Part shown: positions 1 to 11,436 of the stretch, piece by piece
Numbering within the stretch: position 1 is the first letter of the stretch
Layout of the letters: every line of letters begins with the position of its first letter
Assembly: GCA_014529385.2 (NCBI GenBank)
Contig: CM043943.1
Span: 157,541,247 to 157,605,246, forward strand
DNA length: 64,000 bases
Source: Adiantum capillus-veneris
Taxonomy: Eukaryota; Streptophyta; Polypodiopsida; Polypodiales; Pteridaceae
Reading direction: 5' to 3'
Notes under the pieces: model-generated
The model's input: only the letters and a program-made list of their open reading frames with translations
The model's database searches: none
What the model was told of the DNA's origin: nothing
Position numbers and translations under genes: made by a program

Positions 1-547
1 TCATCTCCTCTACCATGCTAATTACTAAGCTAAGCTATGCTAATATGAGTGATTATGTGAGGAGATGTACATCTTTCTCGTAAGAATACTCCTTCTTCCT
101 CTCAATCTACTCTCATACCCCGCTAGCTCTCACCATCTTCGAAGGTGTGTGAGGTCTTGGGTCTGAGACCGGAGAGAATTGATATTGTGTTTGATAAGTG
201 TTTTGCTTAGTGCATGAGGCTTTCATCTTCATTGCACTAGCTAGTCTTGAAGGAACACAAAGAATTGTATTGTACAATGTCTCTCTTGATGGGAGAAACC
301 ATAATACAAAGCCCTTTGGAGGGGGGACCGGCTCCATGTAAATCCGGTCCTCAACTGTTGTCAATAGCTTAATTTGTCTCTCTTTTGAAAGTATTGTTCA
401 TGATATCTAACTAGGTGTTATGCTTTTTGTTGCTCTCTCCACCCAAGCACTCTTGTAGTTCTCATTAGGAATCTATTCTAATGAAATGCCCACTATGTTC
501 ATGCTAATTTCCGCTACACACAAGTTTTTAGGCCATTAAATGTTACA
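1..547 (+). repeat. LTR fragment, chromovirus family (U5 end)
   Basis: This is the reverse complement of the first part of the LTRs at 49401-51031 and 56723-58328, recognisable from the shared block around the coordinates 330-360 (gagccggtcc-type segment) and the terminal block ending in TGTTACA at 547. Retroelement sense is plus here, so 547 is the U5 end. The next bases (TTGGGG...) are not a primer-binding site, so this is probably a solo or truncated LTR. The left end lies outside the window. Short ORFs inside it are repeat-borne. Confidence 0.8.
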
Positions 548-559
548 TTGGGGTTTTGT

Positions 560-1520
560 TTCAAGGTCCACCACTTGTTCAAGGTAGGTGCTCCATTGAA
601 ACATGGAAAGAAACAAAAATACACCACTTGTATAAGACTCTACCACTTGTCTGCGCTAGGCTCCATTGAAACATGAAAAACCCATGATATGTTGTACATG
701 GGTGGTTTTGTTTCAAGGTGCACCACTTGATTAATCTAGGATACTTTGCAACATTTAGAGAGGTCAAGCTCTACCACTTGTTCGAGTTAGGCTCCACCAA
801 AACATGGAGAGAAGAAAGTTTCACCACTTGTCCAACCTTGGCTTGATGTATGGAGATAATCAAGGTTCCACCATGTCTCCAATATAGGTATATAAAAGAA
901 TTGCAAGGTCCACCATGTGTACAATCTATGATGGTTGTAACAAGAGAGGTTTCATTTCAAGATTGAACACTTATCCACCTCCACTTGTCTAGCCTTAGCT
1001 CCATGGAAGCATGGAGAAAAGCAAGGTCCACCACGAATCTAAGTTAGGATCCTTTGAAGATACGAAACACTAGTTTTCCTAAATATGCATGGGGGAACCT
1101 CCACAAAGACCATTATTTGTCACATATCCTATGCTGCAACATGTGGAGTTTTATTTGAAGGTCCACTCTATGTTCAAGCTAGGATCCATTTAAGCATGGA
1201 GAGAAGTAAGATATACCTTAGTCCAAGATAGCGTCCATTGAAACATGAGAGAAGGAAGGTTCACCACTTGTCCAAGCAATACATGGGTAGTTTGGTTTCA
1301 AGGTACTTCACTTGTCTAAGGTGCACTTCATTGAAGCATAGAGAGAAATAAGGTTTACCACATGGCCAAGATATGCTCCATCGAGACATAGATAGAAACA
1401 AGGTCCACCACTTGTCCAAGCTAATGTAACAAATTGGTGTTGTTTTAAAGTCTACCACAATTGTCTGAATTAGACTCCATGGTAGGTCCACCACTTGTCC
1501 AAGCTAGGCTCCAATGTAGC
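560..1520. repeat. degenerate minisatellite, left array
   Basis: Repeated blocks of the type TCCACCACTTGTCCAAGCTA followed by GGCTCCATTGAAACATGGAG recur at roughly 50- and 80-bp intervals (for example near 568, 622, 651, 721, 773, 822, 1262, 1409 and 1488). The units are diverged, so the array is old. The same units in the same orientation occur at 36290-37262, so the two arrays lie on either side of the decayed gene. Bases 1521-1787 hold nothing recognisable. Confidence 0.85.
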
Positions 1521-1787
1521 ATATGAAGGGGATATTAATACAAGGTCTAAAACTTACAAAAGTCAAGCTCTTAAGCCATTAAGTTTAGATTAGTCTTATA
1601 TTTTTAATCTAAGGATTCACCATTGAAACATTAAATACTTGATATGAAAAAGATAAACTCAAGAAATACTATATAAAACAAAATCTAACACTAAGAGTAT
1701 CAACATGCAACGTGGATTGTTGGGTTTGAAGACCAGCCCACTCTTCTATATCGGCATGGAGCTTAACAAAGTCTAGAAGCTTGATTG

Positions 1788-4150
1788 CTAAGGTTCTGTG
1801 CTCCTCCGCTCTCTCAACCAAGCATAGGACTTTTTTTTTTTGGGTAGTCCTTCTTGTGCAACCAAGGAGCCATCGCTAAAGAGATCAACAAGTTTGTGGT
1901 ATTCAAAACAATATTTATGAATGTAGTGCTTGACCAAAGTGCTTTTTGGCTTCCAAATATTGTAAATCTGACATGCTTTCATTCGATACTTGAAGCAATG
2001 AACAATCAATCGGCATGGGATGTTCCTCTGATCTTATTTTTAATTCTTCAAAAGCATTACCTTGTCCCAAGAAGGCAACAACTGATAGGAAATGAATTGA
2101 TCCTTTACAAGAAGCTAATGTAAAGTGATGCAAGGCACCACAACAATGGTAGCTCACATTATCTCCCAATCTTTGGAATGCACATTGCAAATTTGTGAGT
2201 TTAGTGAAATCCAAAAATGCAAGAAAGATAAACCTAGGATCTGTTGACCCTCAAACAGTAGCCAAGATCCCATCCAAATCATTGTTAATGTCTCCTCGCT
2301 CCACTGCAAACCGTCCCCATAGTGTTTTGTCAAGTCTAAAATACATAAGCCGCTAGGCATTTCATTGTTAAAGTGGCACTTCAAGTAGAGATTTCCTTCC
2401 TCTGTAGGCTCACCATATATATAGACTATGGTAAATCTTTAGGCTCAATTTTTTGCTTTTGAAGTTGAGTTGCCCACTGCATATATTTTATTCCTTCATT
2501 TGGAAAAGCCGTTTTCTTTATTCCACGCTTCAAGCTAGTTTTGAGCCATTCCTCACATAGCACCAAAATTGTTTTATAAACTGTTTTATTGATGTTATAC
2601 ATGTTGGCAACTTCTTACCAATTTGTACATGGTGATACCACATTCAAAGCATTGAAGCCCTCAAGAAGTGCATCTTGAATCAATTTGTTTTGCTTGAGTT
2701 TCTTGATTCAATCATACATATCAGTTACATCACCATCTTGATTCAATCATACATATCAGTTACATCACCATCTTTTGCACTCTTTGACGACATAATCTTC
2801 TCATTTTTTATTTCTTGTTGAATAGTCTTTATCTCTGATTCGTCAAGACCGCAAAGGAATCTAAATGCAGTTGTTGGGGGTTTCCTGTTCTCCTCCTCAA
2901 TGATTTCTAACCAAGAATCATAAACTTCTTCAGAATATGTCACCATGTCTGCTTGTTTAGCAATCCAACTTGCTCCTGCACTCATTTTTGCCAATCGAAG
3001 AAAAGCCTAAAAAGAAATATAGCCATAATTAAAACATTGAACACTGGATTATATATAAAGACTACAAGAAAGGAAAAAAGTGACTTACATCCATCCAACA
3101 CGATTTACATGTCCCTATACAACTCCACTTGCGACTTGGTGGTCGTCTTGAGAAGATCCATTGACTTCGCAAGTGTCTCAATATCTGACTATAAGGTTGC
3201 TTGACATACAATGCTTTAGCCTCATCGTTTGCAATGGCAGATATAGCAGTTGCAACAAACGGAGGAGCATTCACAACAATGCGAGCCTTTCTAAATTTAT
3301 ACACATGAATCAATCTTTGAAATATCTCTTTATTTTTTGTTGATTGTGGAGCAATACTTTTGGAGCATAGACTGAATGTTGCCCATCAAAAATCCAATAA
3401 TGATAATCTTGTAACTTGCTCTCTTCTACCTCTTCCACTGCCAAAGGAGTACCCTCCTTTGTCTTTGCATTCCGCACGGGCATCAAGTATGCACATGCTA
3501 CAGGCTTAGTTGTACTGCGTGAAAATCCAAATAGCATGCTTTCTGCATGTTTTTTATCGAGAATATGTGCATTATGGTGATCCGGAGCAAGCCAACAATT
3601 TGAACAGGGACATCAAACTCCTTATATTAGAAAGGAAAATAGTTTATGTACTTGTTCATTCCACATGTGTCCTTTCCTGTCCTTTCATGGTCTCATCTTC
3701 TAAAACATTTGGATCCACAATTTTCATCTTTGATGTTGAACCCTGTTTTAAGGATGTCCAAAATGTAACTAGTTCCCTTAGGTGCCACTTTTTGCACTTT
3801 GGCTTGCTTTTTTGTAGGCGTTCGTGAAGCTTTCACCTTCTTTCCTTGTAGTGTGGCAATGATGGAGGTTTGAAGTTGATATGCATTGAGATCTGTAGTT
3901 GATTCTTCAATCTTCCATCCTCGAGAGTACATGGTCTCTTCTTTATTTTGAGACATGCGTACAAATGCATATGCTCTTGGAGATAGTTGAAATTCTTGAT
4001 TCATTGGAACTACAATGTCAATGCACTCCACCCCTGGATGACTATCAACTGCAAAGACGGATGCTTCCACTACTTGGTCCAACATCTTCAAAGAGACTAT
4101 CATTCTCCTTTTGCCAATAAAAAGATGCACCTTATGAAACTGTGCACCTT
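1788..4150 (-). pseudogene. decayed host gene with ParB-like DGQHS motif (3' part)
   Basis: Minus-strand coding pieces run from 4150 down to about 1800. They are open but broken: a frame change near 3800, a stop near 3660, another shift near 3580, a 35-bp tandem duplication at 2701-2770 and a shift near 2430. One intron is convincing: donor GTAAGT and acceptor TTTTTAG at 3088..3007 (82 bp) join W-M-D to A-F-L-R in frame. At about 3373-3387 the frame reads W-I-F-D-G-Q-H-S-V, resembling the nucleotide-binding motif of ParB/sulfiredoxin-fold proteins (inference, weak). No other domain is recognised. The gene's first 33 codons lie at 36238-36140, separated by the outer retrotransposon. Confidence 0.6.
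2701..2770. repeat. 35-bp tandem duplication
   Basis: Two adjacent copies of a 35-bp unit start at 2701 and 2736 and both end with cagttacatcacca. The unit is not a multiple of three, so it shifts the minus-strand frame of the decayed gene and brings in a stop just after the V-T-D-M-Y-D reading. Confidence 0.95.
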
Positions 4151-4294
4151 TGTGGTATGGGTGTCTAACCTCACTCCTATCTTATTGCAGATTTAGCGAG
4201 AACCACGATTGAATTGTCAATCCATGGGACGAAGCTGACTCGACTAGTGCATAGAGGCTACAAGAGGTTGTCAATGTCTCGGAGAACAACTTTT
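4151..4294 (-). repeat. truncated 3' LTR of the outer element
   Basis: About 144 bp align with 35223-35367, including the run gtgtctaacctcactcctat. Beyond 4294 the sequence passes directly into ORF3 coding sequence, so the U3 part of this LTR and the end of ORF3 were removed by one deletion. The TSD copy ACCTT is at 4146-4150. Confidence 0.88.
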
Positions 4295-4301
4295 CATCTC
4301 T

Positions 4302-5261
4302 TCAATGCGGACTCTTCTTTCCGCATTGTCTGAGCTTTTCACTGCTATGTCCTTTTGGAGAGCTCTCGACAAATTCTTCATCGAATTTGTAAGTTCTTTT
4401 GGTGGACCTTGTGGCTCGAGGGGATGGCTGGGCAGACACGATCCATGTGTTCTGATGGAGGAGGTGGCAAATTGTATGCCATGCCGATAGCATGGTAGGC
4501 TATTCTTGTGAGTACCTCAGGTGCTCCCAGATATGTTATCTTAACCTCTTTCTTTGTACCCTTCAGTGTGGATAGAACATATTGTGCATGGTCAATGGGT
4601 TGCCTGGTTGTCGACTTTAATGCTTGTGTAAATGTAGTCGCAACTGCATGATTGGGTGTTGTGTATCTTGGCGGTGTCTTTGTGAGAAAGTGGAAATGTT
4701 GATGATATAATCTTGTTGGTTCTTCCACTTGCTTTTGGATAAGATCAACAAAGGTTGCAGCATCGGTCTCCTTGGTGAAGGTACCTGCTGTCTTTCTATC
4801 TCTAGCCCTCATGGTCATCCCTTCTGTCGGCATTTGAGAGCTTCGGCCACTATCTCTTTCGTAATTACCACTTTGACCTTGTTCCCTTGCTGGTCAGAAA
4901 TCTCGGCTGTTCCAGCTTCCTTGATTGTGGACAGGAGCTCATAAGCTTTCTGAAAATCTACACCACATGGCTCTTGGTTGTAGAATTCTCTAAGTCCAAG
5001 CCTTCTGTTAGCTACTTTTGTCTCGGACTTTGCTGCGACATCATAGACCTCTTTTGGCAGAAGTTGTAACTCTACCTGATGTCCTTCTTCACTTTTGAAT
5101 CTACCTGTCAAAACCGTTGTGTTATTCTCCTCAAGCTGTTCTTTAGACAGATAGGTTTCTTTGACTATCTTTACTGAATTGGGGTCCAATTGGTATGGTG
5201 GTAGCTCTTGCAACTTCTTCTTTTGAGAGACCCTCTTCTTGGCCTTCTCCGCAACTTGCAT
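4302..5261 (-). pseudogene. ORF3 N-terminal part (outer element)
   Basis: Two overlapping minus-strand reading frames (5261-4815 and 4833-4378, then 4493-4302) encode a diverged homologue of the first ~230 residues of the inner element's ORF3. Shared landmarks are Y-T-T-P followed by a hydrophobic helix, and the block G-A-P-E-V-L-T-R-I-A-Y, which is G-G-A-E-V-L-T-R-I-A-Y in the inner copy. A frameshift sits near 4825. The coding sequence stops at the LTR junction, so the coiled-coil and C-terminal domains are missing. No catalytic motif is visible. It supports ORF3 being a constant part of this lineage rather than a one-off capture. Confidence 0.8.
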
Positions 5262-5446
5262 GGCTCCTGTTAAGTGAATAGAGTGTCAAAGTTAGCAATT
5301 TTGGTAGATTCCGCTCTAAAATATCCTCCAGTCTGAATTGCTGACAAATTGAGTCCAATTTGCTTCAAATCAATTTTTGAACATGCATAGATGCATAAAA
5401 ACATGTAAAGATCAAAATCATGAAGTCCAAGCAAAAATTTACAACA

Positions 5447-6051
5447 AAAGTAAATAATCGTGATTATTCGCACTGAGAGATTTTTTCAACTTCTTGCAAT
5501 TTTGGCATTATAGGATTGAAGTATGTATCAATTAGATACTCTGAGTGAAGTGTGGGCTCATTTGAGTGCACTACGTGAGAATGGTGCAAGATTTGAGCTT
5601 TAGGTCTCTGAAACAGTAGATATAAAGGAATTTTGAGATTTTGGGCTCCAAATTTGTTCAAGCTTGGTTAGTGGGCTTAGGATATCATGTACTTTGGTCC
5701 CATGATGGCAAAGTTGCAATTTTCCCCATCTTGGCAAAAAAGTAAATAATTGCAATTATTAACTTTTCTTTAATCAAAATGAGCATTTTTTGGTGCAACT
5801 TGGTTCTAGGCATGGTGTAGACCCTGTGTATGTGATATGAGGTGATTTGGATAAAAAGATGTGACTCATAACTTAGAAATTGGTTTGAAATGGGCTTCTT
5901 TGCGTTTTTTGACAATTTTCCAAGTTACCATTGATCATTTTGACTCATACTTGAAATGTGGCATGTAATAGGTGTGTACAAGTGATAGGTGAGGTGATGA
6001 TACCATTTTCAAGCCAAAATATTATAAAAGTAAATAATCGCGATTTTTTAC
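5447..6051. repeat. palindrome array, outer element, upstream of ORF3
   Basis: Three near-palindromes are centred at about 5460.5, 5752.5 and 6040.5 (spacings 292 and 288 bp). The half-site is AGTAAATAATCG or a close variant followed by its reverse complement; the middle copy has a TTGCAA centre. They lie just upstream (in minus sense) of ORF3, the same position as the array at 24090-25099 in the inner element. The intervening DNA is AT-rich and non-coding. Confidence 0.9.
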
Positions 6052-6172
6052 AGCAGTCAACGTTTTCTTGCAAAACTTGAGAATTTTGACCTAAACATAT
6101 TCTATACTCCTAAAACAAGTCCTAAATTGAATTTGGTTGTCAGCATCACTTCGTGCTTTATCGACTCTAAAA

Positions 6173-6445
6173 TCACCTATTTTTGTGACTACATGGCCGG
6201 TGGAGTTGGTTAGTCACTTTTGAGGCTATGGACTTGTCCGCTACATAGTCCTGAAGCAACTCATCCAATGTTGGCCCATTTGGAGTCAGTTTGACCTCAT
6301 ATGTCAAATTTGACGCTTTGTAGCCTTCGATCCGTTTTCTGCTTTTCGAGGGATTGGCTTGATTGATTTTATGAAACCAATCATATACATTGTGTATAGA
6401 CCTCGTATGTAAGTTGTCTGTGGAGTCAGAATCCAATTCTGGCAT
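6173..6445 (-). CDS. unidentified short reading frame (weak)
   Basis: A 90-codon minus-strand frame in the spacer between the pol extension and ORF3 of the outer element. It is rich in polar residues, has no family signature I recognise, and no counterpart was noticed in the inner element's spacer. It may be a captured fragment or chance. Bases 6446-7458 hold no gene that I can see: AT-rich spacer. Confidence 0.2.
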   Translation of the reverse strand: MPELDSDSTDNLHTRSIHNVYDWFHKINQANPSKSRKRIEGYKASNLTYEVKLTPNGPTLDELLQDYVADKSIASKVTNQLHRPCSHKNR

Positions 6446-7458
6446 TTGTCAAAAATCTAGCTTTTCTACTTGGGACCCCCTCGACCCTTGCCGAATGGTC
6501 AACTGTTGATATAGAAGTGTTCTATTATGTTGGGGCATGCTACAGTTCAAGTCTCATCTGATTTGGTTGAGTTGACAGGCCGCTATGGTCAATTTTTGGT
6601 CGTAGGTCTTCATGCACTGCTCGTATTCTAGGGTTTTTTCCAGGGGTTTAGACTAGCTACCGGTCGTACAAAATGGATCATTGATAAGTATAAAACTTAC
6701 CCCTCATGTCTTGTATGAGACGGCGCTAAAAACAGGCAACTGTGGACTCCAAAAAATGCGCGCGACGAAGGTCGAAAAGCTCTCTCTCCAAAGGCAACAA
6801 GTGAAAATGAGGTGATTTTAGCCTACCTTGGGTATCTATACTCGGACTTCCCGAACCATTTTTCCCCAAATTCCTCTGTTAGTCCTACTAGGCCATGAAA
6901 TCTATGTTAAACTCAAAAATTTTCCCAATTGGATTCCTAAAGCTCATTCTGCAAGAATTCTGCAAAAGTAGGTCTAACTGCCTAATTTAGGCTTCCCGTT
7001 TCCATCTGTCGATTTGATTGAATTTTTTTGTGTTTGTTCGCCTTGTCTTTCTGATCATCAACATATCTTCAGTTTTTTCATCTGAGCTCCTTAGCTATTT
7101 AATATCAATTTTTGACTTGTTTATTGAAAAAATCAAAGAAAATAACAAAATGCGCTAAAAAAATAATGTCAAAATCCAATAATTAAGAAAATCCATTGAA
7201 AAACATAGATTTATCATTTTTTGTTGGACTTCTCCATTTTTAAGTCTCAATACCAAGAAAATGATGAAAAGTAACAAAAAAGAACTATTTTTTGATGAGT
7301 TTTTGATAGTATATACACTATTTACAACCATCGGGGAGATATTATGAGTTAAATTTCCCCTGTTGATTATTTATAAGGGCATTATTACGTAATTTTACAA
7401 AAAATCACACGTTAACATCAAAAATTTTCCTCTCTCTTCAAACCTTGTCCTTAATTAC

Positions 7459-8740
7459 TTAGTGCTTTTCCACCCCTTCGAGATGGCGTACTCCGGGACG
7501 ACTGTGTGCATGAGTTGAACAATCATGTCTATGCATAGCCTTGGTTAGCTCTACCATGCTTTGAAGATTAGTGCAGTTCAAACCGTCATGATGTGCAAGA
7601 GTTGGGTCTTGAGTAATTAACTCAAGAGTTTCTGATGTCGAGGTTTTCTGATGATGTCTTCCAAAGAGCAAATCTTGTAGCTGGTGTGCTCTTTGCTTGA
7701 TTGTACCATCAGGATGCTTTGGCATGTTAATTTCCTGAGCTGTTGGTATCAATAAATGACTGATGTTGAGCTTTTATCCGCCATTGATATCTTGGTTTGT
7801 CTTGGTCAAAATGGTGTGGTTGAGTCTTCTGAGTCTTAACTCTCCATTGCTTGATCGGTTTTGACAGTTTGTGGAGAAGATAAGTGTTCTTTTTTCTTCT
7901 AAATCCATTTCATGTTAAGTTCCTTGCTCGGAGATGCTCGTCGCTGTGTTTTGAACCTTGGAACCATCTTTGGTACTGTCGATGATATTTTGGGTACCCA
8001 AATTTGAATCGGCTTATCCTTAAGCTGTGCTTTTGGTACGCAAATTTGACAGACTCCTTGCATACTACTTGTAGCATTTACTTGTTGATAGGATGAAGAA
8101 GATTGATTGATTCATGGTTTGCTTTGCTGGTAACTTCCTTTCCATTCCTCCTTGCTTGGTGCAATTGGAACAATGAGTTGTCTGCCTTTAGGTGATAGCT
8201 TGAGCTGATTGGTATCCCAATCTGGTATTGCCTTGTAAATCCGCATCCAGGGGATTCCAAGAATCATCGTCTCATTCATGTGTTTCATCTGGTAAGCATA
8301 CAACCTGATGAGGACATGAACATCCATGTACTATCACATTTAAGTTGACGACTCCCAATGTTGGTGTTTGGTTCTTGTTGCATCCTTTGATAGTCGTTAT
8401 TCCTGCTGTCAAAGACTGATTGGTTGCTTTCTTGTATGTGGAATATCTGACTGCATTTACTCGAGCTCATGTATCAACCAATGCATTTGTGCTATGATTG
8501 TTGAGTTGTACTTTGATGCGAAGGTCCATTCCATCTAACCATTCATCATCTGTTGACACGGTATCTTTCGGCAATTCCCATTGTCAGTCATCTGTTTCCA
8601 GAGTGTTGATGGGAATAGGTATTTGTTGATTCTTGAGAGCAACTTTCCTTTTGAGTACTCAAAGCTGAGCTTCTTCTTGGGCTTCATCAATAACCTGCTG
8701 TCGTTTTATCTTCCTTTGCTTAGCTGCATGCATTCTTTCT
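7459..8740 (-). pseudogene. pol C-terminal extension: retropepsin-like domain and W-x-P-K repeats (outer)
   Basis: Read in minus sense, this continues from the integrase C-terminus at 8747-9004. A protease-like stretch reads A-L-V-D-T followed by a stop in place of the expected S/G near 8470; then a flap-like segment reads I-L-G-I-P-W and P-D-W-D at 8270-8190. Two repeats Q-I-C-V-P-K and Q-I-W-V-P-K follow at about 8049-7991. The end (7752-7459) matches the inner copy's C-terminus (T-I-K-Q-R-A versus S-I-K-Q-R-A). Several frameshifts and stops make it non-functional. Homology with 21144-22445 is clear by order and motifs. Confidence 0.75.
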
Positions 8741-8746
8741 AGCAAT

Positions 8747-9004
8747 TCATTGGTTAGTGCCAAATTGTACTTCTTTAAACGACAATCCACTAATCCAATT
8801 AGCCATTGGTTCACCATCTAAGGTGGATAACTTAACTGCTCCACTTGGAGATACATCTTCAATGATAAACGGTATGTATCCCTTTTTCTTAAACTTGGGA
8901 ATGTGTTGCTTGAGGGAATAGACTAAAACTAAATCCCCTTTTTTGAAGATTTTTGTAATTAGATGGGAATAAAAAAATTGTTGTTGTTTTCGCTTTTGTG
9001 CATA
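8747..9004 (-). pseudogene. integrase C-terminal domain remnant (outer)
   Basis: The minus-strand frame reads Y-A-Q-K-R-K-Q-Q-Q-F-F, then K-G-D-L-V-L-V-Y-S, and ends with S-P-S-G-A-V-K-L-S-T-L-D-G-E. It matches the end of the inner element's integrase (Y-A-Q-K-R-R-Q-K-E-F-F at about 20920-20950 and S-P-S-G-A-V-K-L-A-T-L-D-G-E at about 21075-21115). The catalytic core and zinc-binding part are absent; upstream sequence is a CACTA transposase fragment instead. Confidence 0.85.
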
Positions 9005-9297
9005 ACGCAGAAACTCATGATAATCCACATAAGTATGCCTCGAGTGTGGGTTTGACGCTCCGTTGGTAGTAGAGACACATCCTGGATAGGGATACCGGTC
9101 CATAGCTCCTTTAACTCATCAATAAGAGGGGCTAGATACACATCCAAGTTTTTGACTTTGTACTTTCCAGGGATCAATAAAGATAGCATGATGTAGCCTT
9201 TGTTGGTGCTCTTCCAAGGGGGGATGTTGTAATTGATCAAGACAACTCGCCATGTGCTCCATGACGTACTATTGGTGCCGAAAGGGTTGACACCACA
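9005..9297 (-). pseudogene. CACTA Tnp2 transposase fragment captured in the outer element
   Basis: The frame reads G-V-N-P-F-G, S-T-W-R-V-V, Y-N-I-P-P-W, then M-L-S-L-L-I-P-G and D-V-Y-L-A-P-L-I-D-E-L-K-E-L-W. This order is characteristic of plant CACTA (En/Spm) Tnp2 transposases, where the same blocks read as nPFg, StWPV, YNLPPW, MLSLLIPG and a DVYLxPLIxELKELW block. It sits between gag zinc-knuckle sequence (9298 upward) and the integrase C-terminus (9004 downward), and its upstream end is in frame with the gag zinc-knuckle frame at 8959-9504. Pol is missing here, so the fragment probably filled a deletion. The rest of Tnp2 is absent. Confidence 0.85.
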
Positions 9298-10443
9298 ACA
9301 TTGTATGCAATAAGCTTCAACTGGCTTGAGGTTCTTGTCAAGCTCTAGGAATTCAATTTTCCAATGATCATCTGCACCACAGTTATGACAGTTTCCAGTT
9401 CTTGGCTTAATCATGGGTCTTACCATAGGAGCTCTAACACCTTGATTAGCTACATAGTACATTGGTGCAAGCTCTGGTGTAGCATAAGTCACAGGTTCTT
9501 CCATTGGTGGTGGATGTAATTATACCAAACTCCTTCTACCATTATTTTAGATGGACTAGGCTCAGCATAGGGTGTAATAGGCACTAGTGCTTGTTCATCT
9601 ATGACTCCCTCTAGATGCATGTACTTTACAGGCACTGCATTATGTCCGAATATGGAGGTTGTTGACCCAACATCGGTTGAGTTCTTTCCATACCCATCGA
9701 TGGTCTTTGAGCTAGGGCCATGTTAGGATGATATCTGTACATGGGTTGTCCTTGTGGCCTTATAGGCACGTATTGAACATTCCCATCATACTTTTGTTAG
9801 TAATAGCACTCATTGGTCTCATGGTTGGTCCATTTATCCTCGATTGCACACCATTTCTGTGGCCTAATTGGTTGTCCCTATTGAGGTATCCCTTGTCCTG
9901 GTCCTCTCATAGGTGCTTTTTGCATGTTCTTCATCATGTCATTCATCTTTTTGAGCATGTCTTCTATGGTTGAAAGCGGTGCTGCAGTAGCCGTTCCCAC
10001 TTGTGCTGGTTTGGTGGATGTTGTTTTCTCACTTTAGGGACATCTTCTTTGTTGAAAATATCACAATTGTCTCCTAAGTCAATAGCATCTGACACACACT
10101 CTTTTAGGGTTGTATGCTTCTTGCTATACAAGATAGCATGAAGTTATTTGTTCAGCAGTCCCTCTAGAAACAATGATACTAATCACTCTTCTGCAGGTAT
10201 CTCTAGCTCTAGGCATGTGGCAATGTTTTGTTTCATTCGAGTTGCACGATCCCTAACAGACTCACCTTGTTTCTGTTTAAAGCTGTAGATTTGAGCTACC
10301 GTATTGTGTTTGATCCCCGTTTTGGAACAAGCAGCTACAAATACTTGAGCTAAGGTATTAAAGTCCATGATTGACCTTGGTGGAATGTTTTGGAACCATG
10401 TCAATGCTTTTCTTTCTAATGTCATTCCAAACCCTTCGAATTA
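9298..10443 (-). pseudogene. gag, 3' half with zinc knuckle (outer)
   Basis: In minus sense this begins at the inner element's insertion point. The frame at 10425-10183 reads M-T-L-E-R-K-A-L-T-W-F and G-I-K-H-N-T-V, matching the inner gag (L-T-L-E-G-T-A-L-T-W-F and G-I-K-H-N-T-V). The middle (10180-9510) has several stops. A knuckle-like C-x2-C-x4-H begins near 9395, followed by A-Y-C-I-Q-C, aligned with the second inner knuckle (A-Y-C-T-E-C). Reading across the TSD to 29574 gives D-F-H-T-stop-F-E-G-F-G where the inner gag has D-F-H-T-Q-Y-E-G-F-G, which confirms a split gag. Confidence 0.8.
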
Positions 10444-10658
10444 AGTATTGTTGAGCCAGCAAAGGATCACACCCACATTTTTGCTCACACTCATCATTTT
10501 TGTAACCATTGATTGTAGTAAATGTCTTTCCGACATTGATTTTGAATTGAGCCATTCATTAAGTAACAGGACTCCATTGAGTTTCCAGCTTGTAATCCCG
10601 AAGTAATTTCACTTGCTGATGTAATTAGTTAGAGATGTTCTCACCTCCAAGGCTGAGG

Positions 10659-10666
10659 TATATAAG
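10659..10666 (+). promoter_or_regulatory. TATA box in the inner 5' LTR
   Basis: TATATAAG in the context GAGGTATATAAGCC. The 3' LTR has the same block near 28800, and the outer LTR has a diverged counterpart (GGTATACAAGCC on the minus strand at 35912-35921), so the core promoter position is conserved between the two families. Confidence 0.7.
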
Positions 10667-10736
10667 CCAAAGTTTTGTAACGTAAGGGAGATTCAGTTTA
10701 TTAATCAAAGTGAGTTTTTGAGCGCCGTGACTGTGT

Positions 10737-10737
<1 letters not shown>

Positions 10738-10789
<52 letters not shown>
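10738..10789. repeat. (AG)n microsatellite
   Basis: About 50 bp of uninterrupted AG/GA in the 5' LTR; the 3' LTR copy at 28880-28941 is about 10 bp longer. It lies downstream of the TATA box, probably within the transcribed part of the LTR. Confidence 0.97.
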
Positions 10790-10791
<2 letters not shown>

Positions 10792-11417
10792 TTATCTACT
10801 TGCTACGCGAGCTACGGAGCCGCCATGGGAGAAGCGACACCACCATTGTGTTAGCAACGGCGAGAGCTACGCACAGATACCAAGAGTGCGCGCTATCGGC
10901 TTCTATGTGTGGTAAGTTCCTACGAGCTTCGGTGTGAGTTTTCTTCCAACTCGTGTGTCGGAATGGAGTGTGCAGCATATCTATAGAACCACAACGAGTA
11001 GAGCTACACATTGGTACCATCGGGGTCAAGTTTTGATCACCTGTATTTTTCGGCCTGTCTTCATACGCGTTTGCCGCACGGAGTGGTTATAGGTTGATTT
11101 TGCAGTTCAAGTCTTTAGGGTGTTGTTCTTACCTAGTGTATAGACTTCCCCTTGAGTTTGAGATCGATTCAATGATTCTAGATCCTGTTTCGTATAGCAT
11201 TCGTTCGTAGTAAGGATTTCAGTCACTTGCGTATTTTAGAACTTAGATTTGATTTCTTTAGTAGTGATTGTCATTAGAAGGTCAAGTAGGTGATTTGACA
11301 CCCACCTAGTTGTTTCCATGCGCTTGCGGGTCAAGCTCCGTCCTCGTCTGACAAATTCTGTTGTTGGTTGAGTTCTCGCTATTTAGCTTCGGCTAGCGGC
11401 GTAACCGCCTTAACATT

Positions 11418-11436
11418 TGGCGCCGTTGCTGGGGAC
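11418..11436 (+). promoter_or_regulatory. primer-binding site, tRNA-Asp type (inner)
   Basis: TGGCGCCGTTGCTGGGGAC begins two bases after the 5' LTR. It matches the tRNA-Asp-derived primer site usual in Athila/Tat elements (TGGCGCCGTTGCCGGGGA) except for one T. Confidence 0.85.

Larger units (their letters stand above)
10449..11415 (+). repeat. 5' LTR, inner element
   Basis: Starts TGTTGAGCCAGC and ends GCCTTAACA, matching 28592-29568. It holds a TATATAAG box at 10659-10666 and an AG microsatellite at about 10738-10789. Several short ORFs within it are repeat-borne and not considered genes. Confidence 0.97.

Noticed and set aside
10718-10915. Arg/Glu-repeat protein
   Set aside because: It is an AG microsatellite read in frame inside the LTR.
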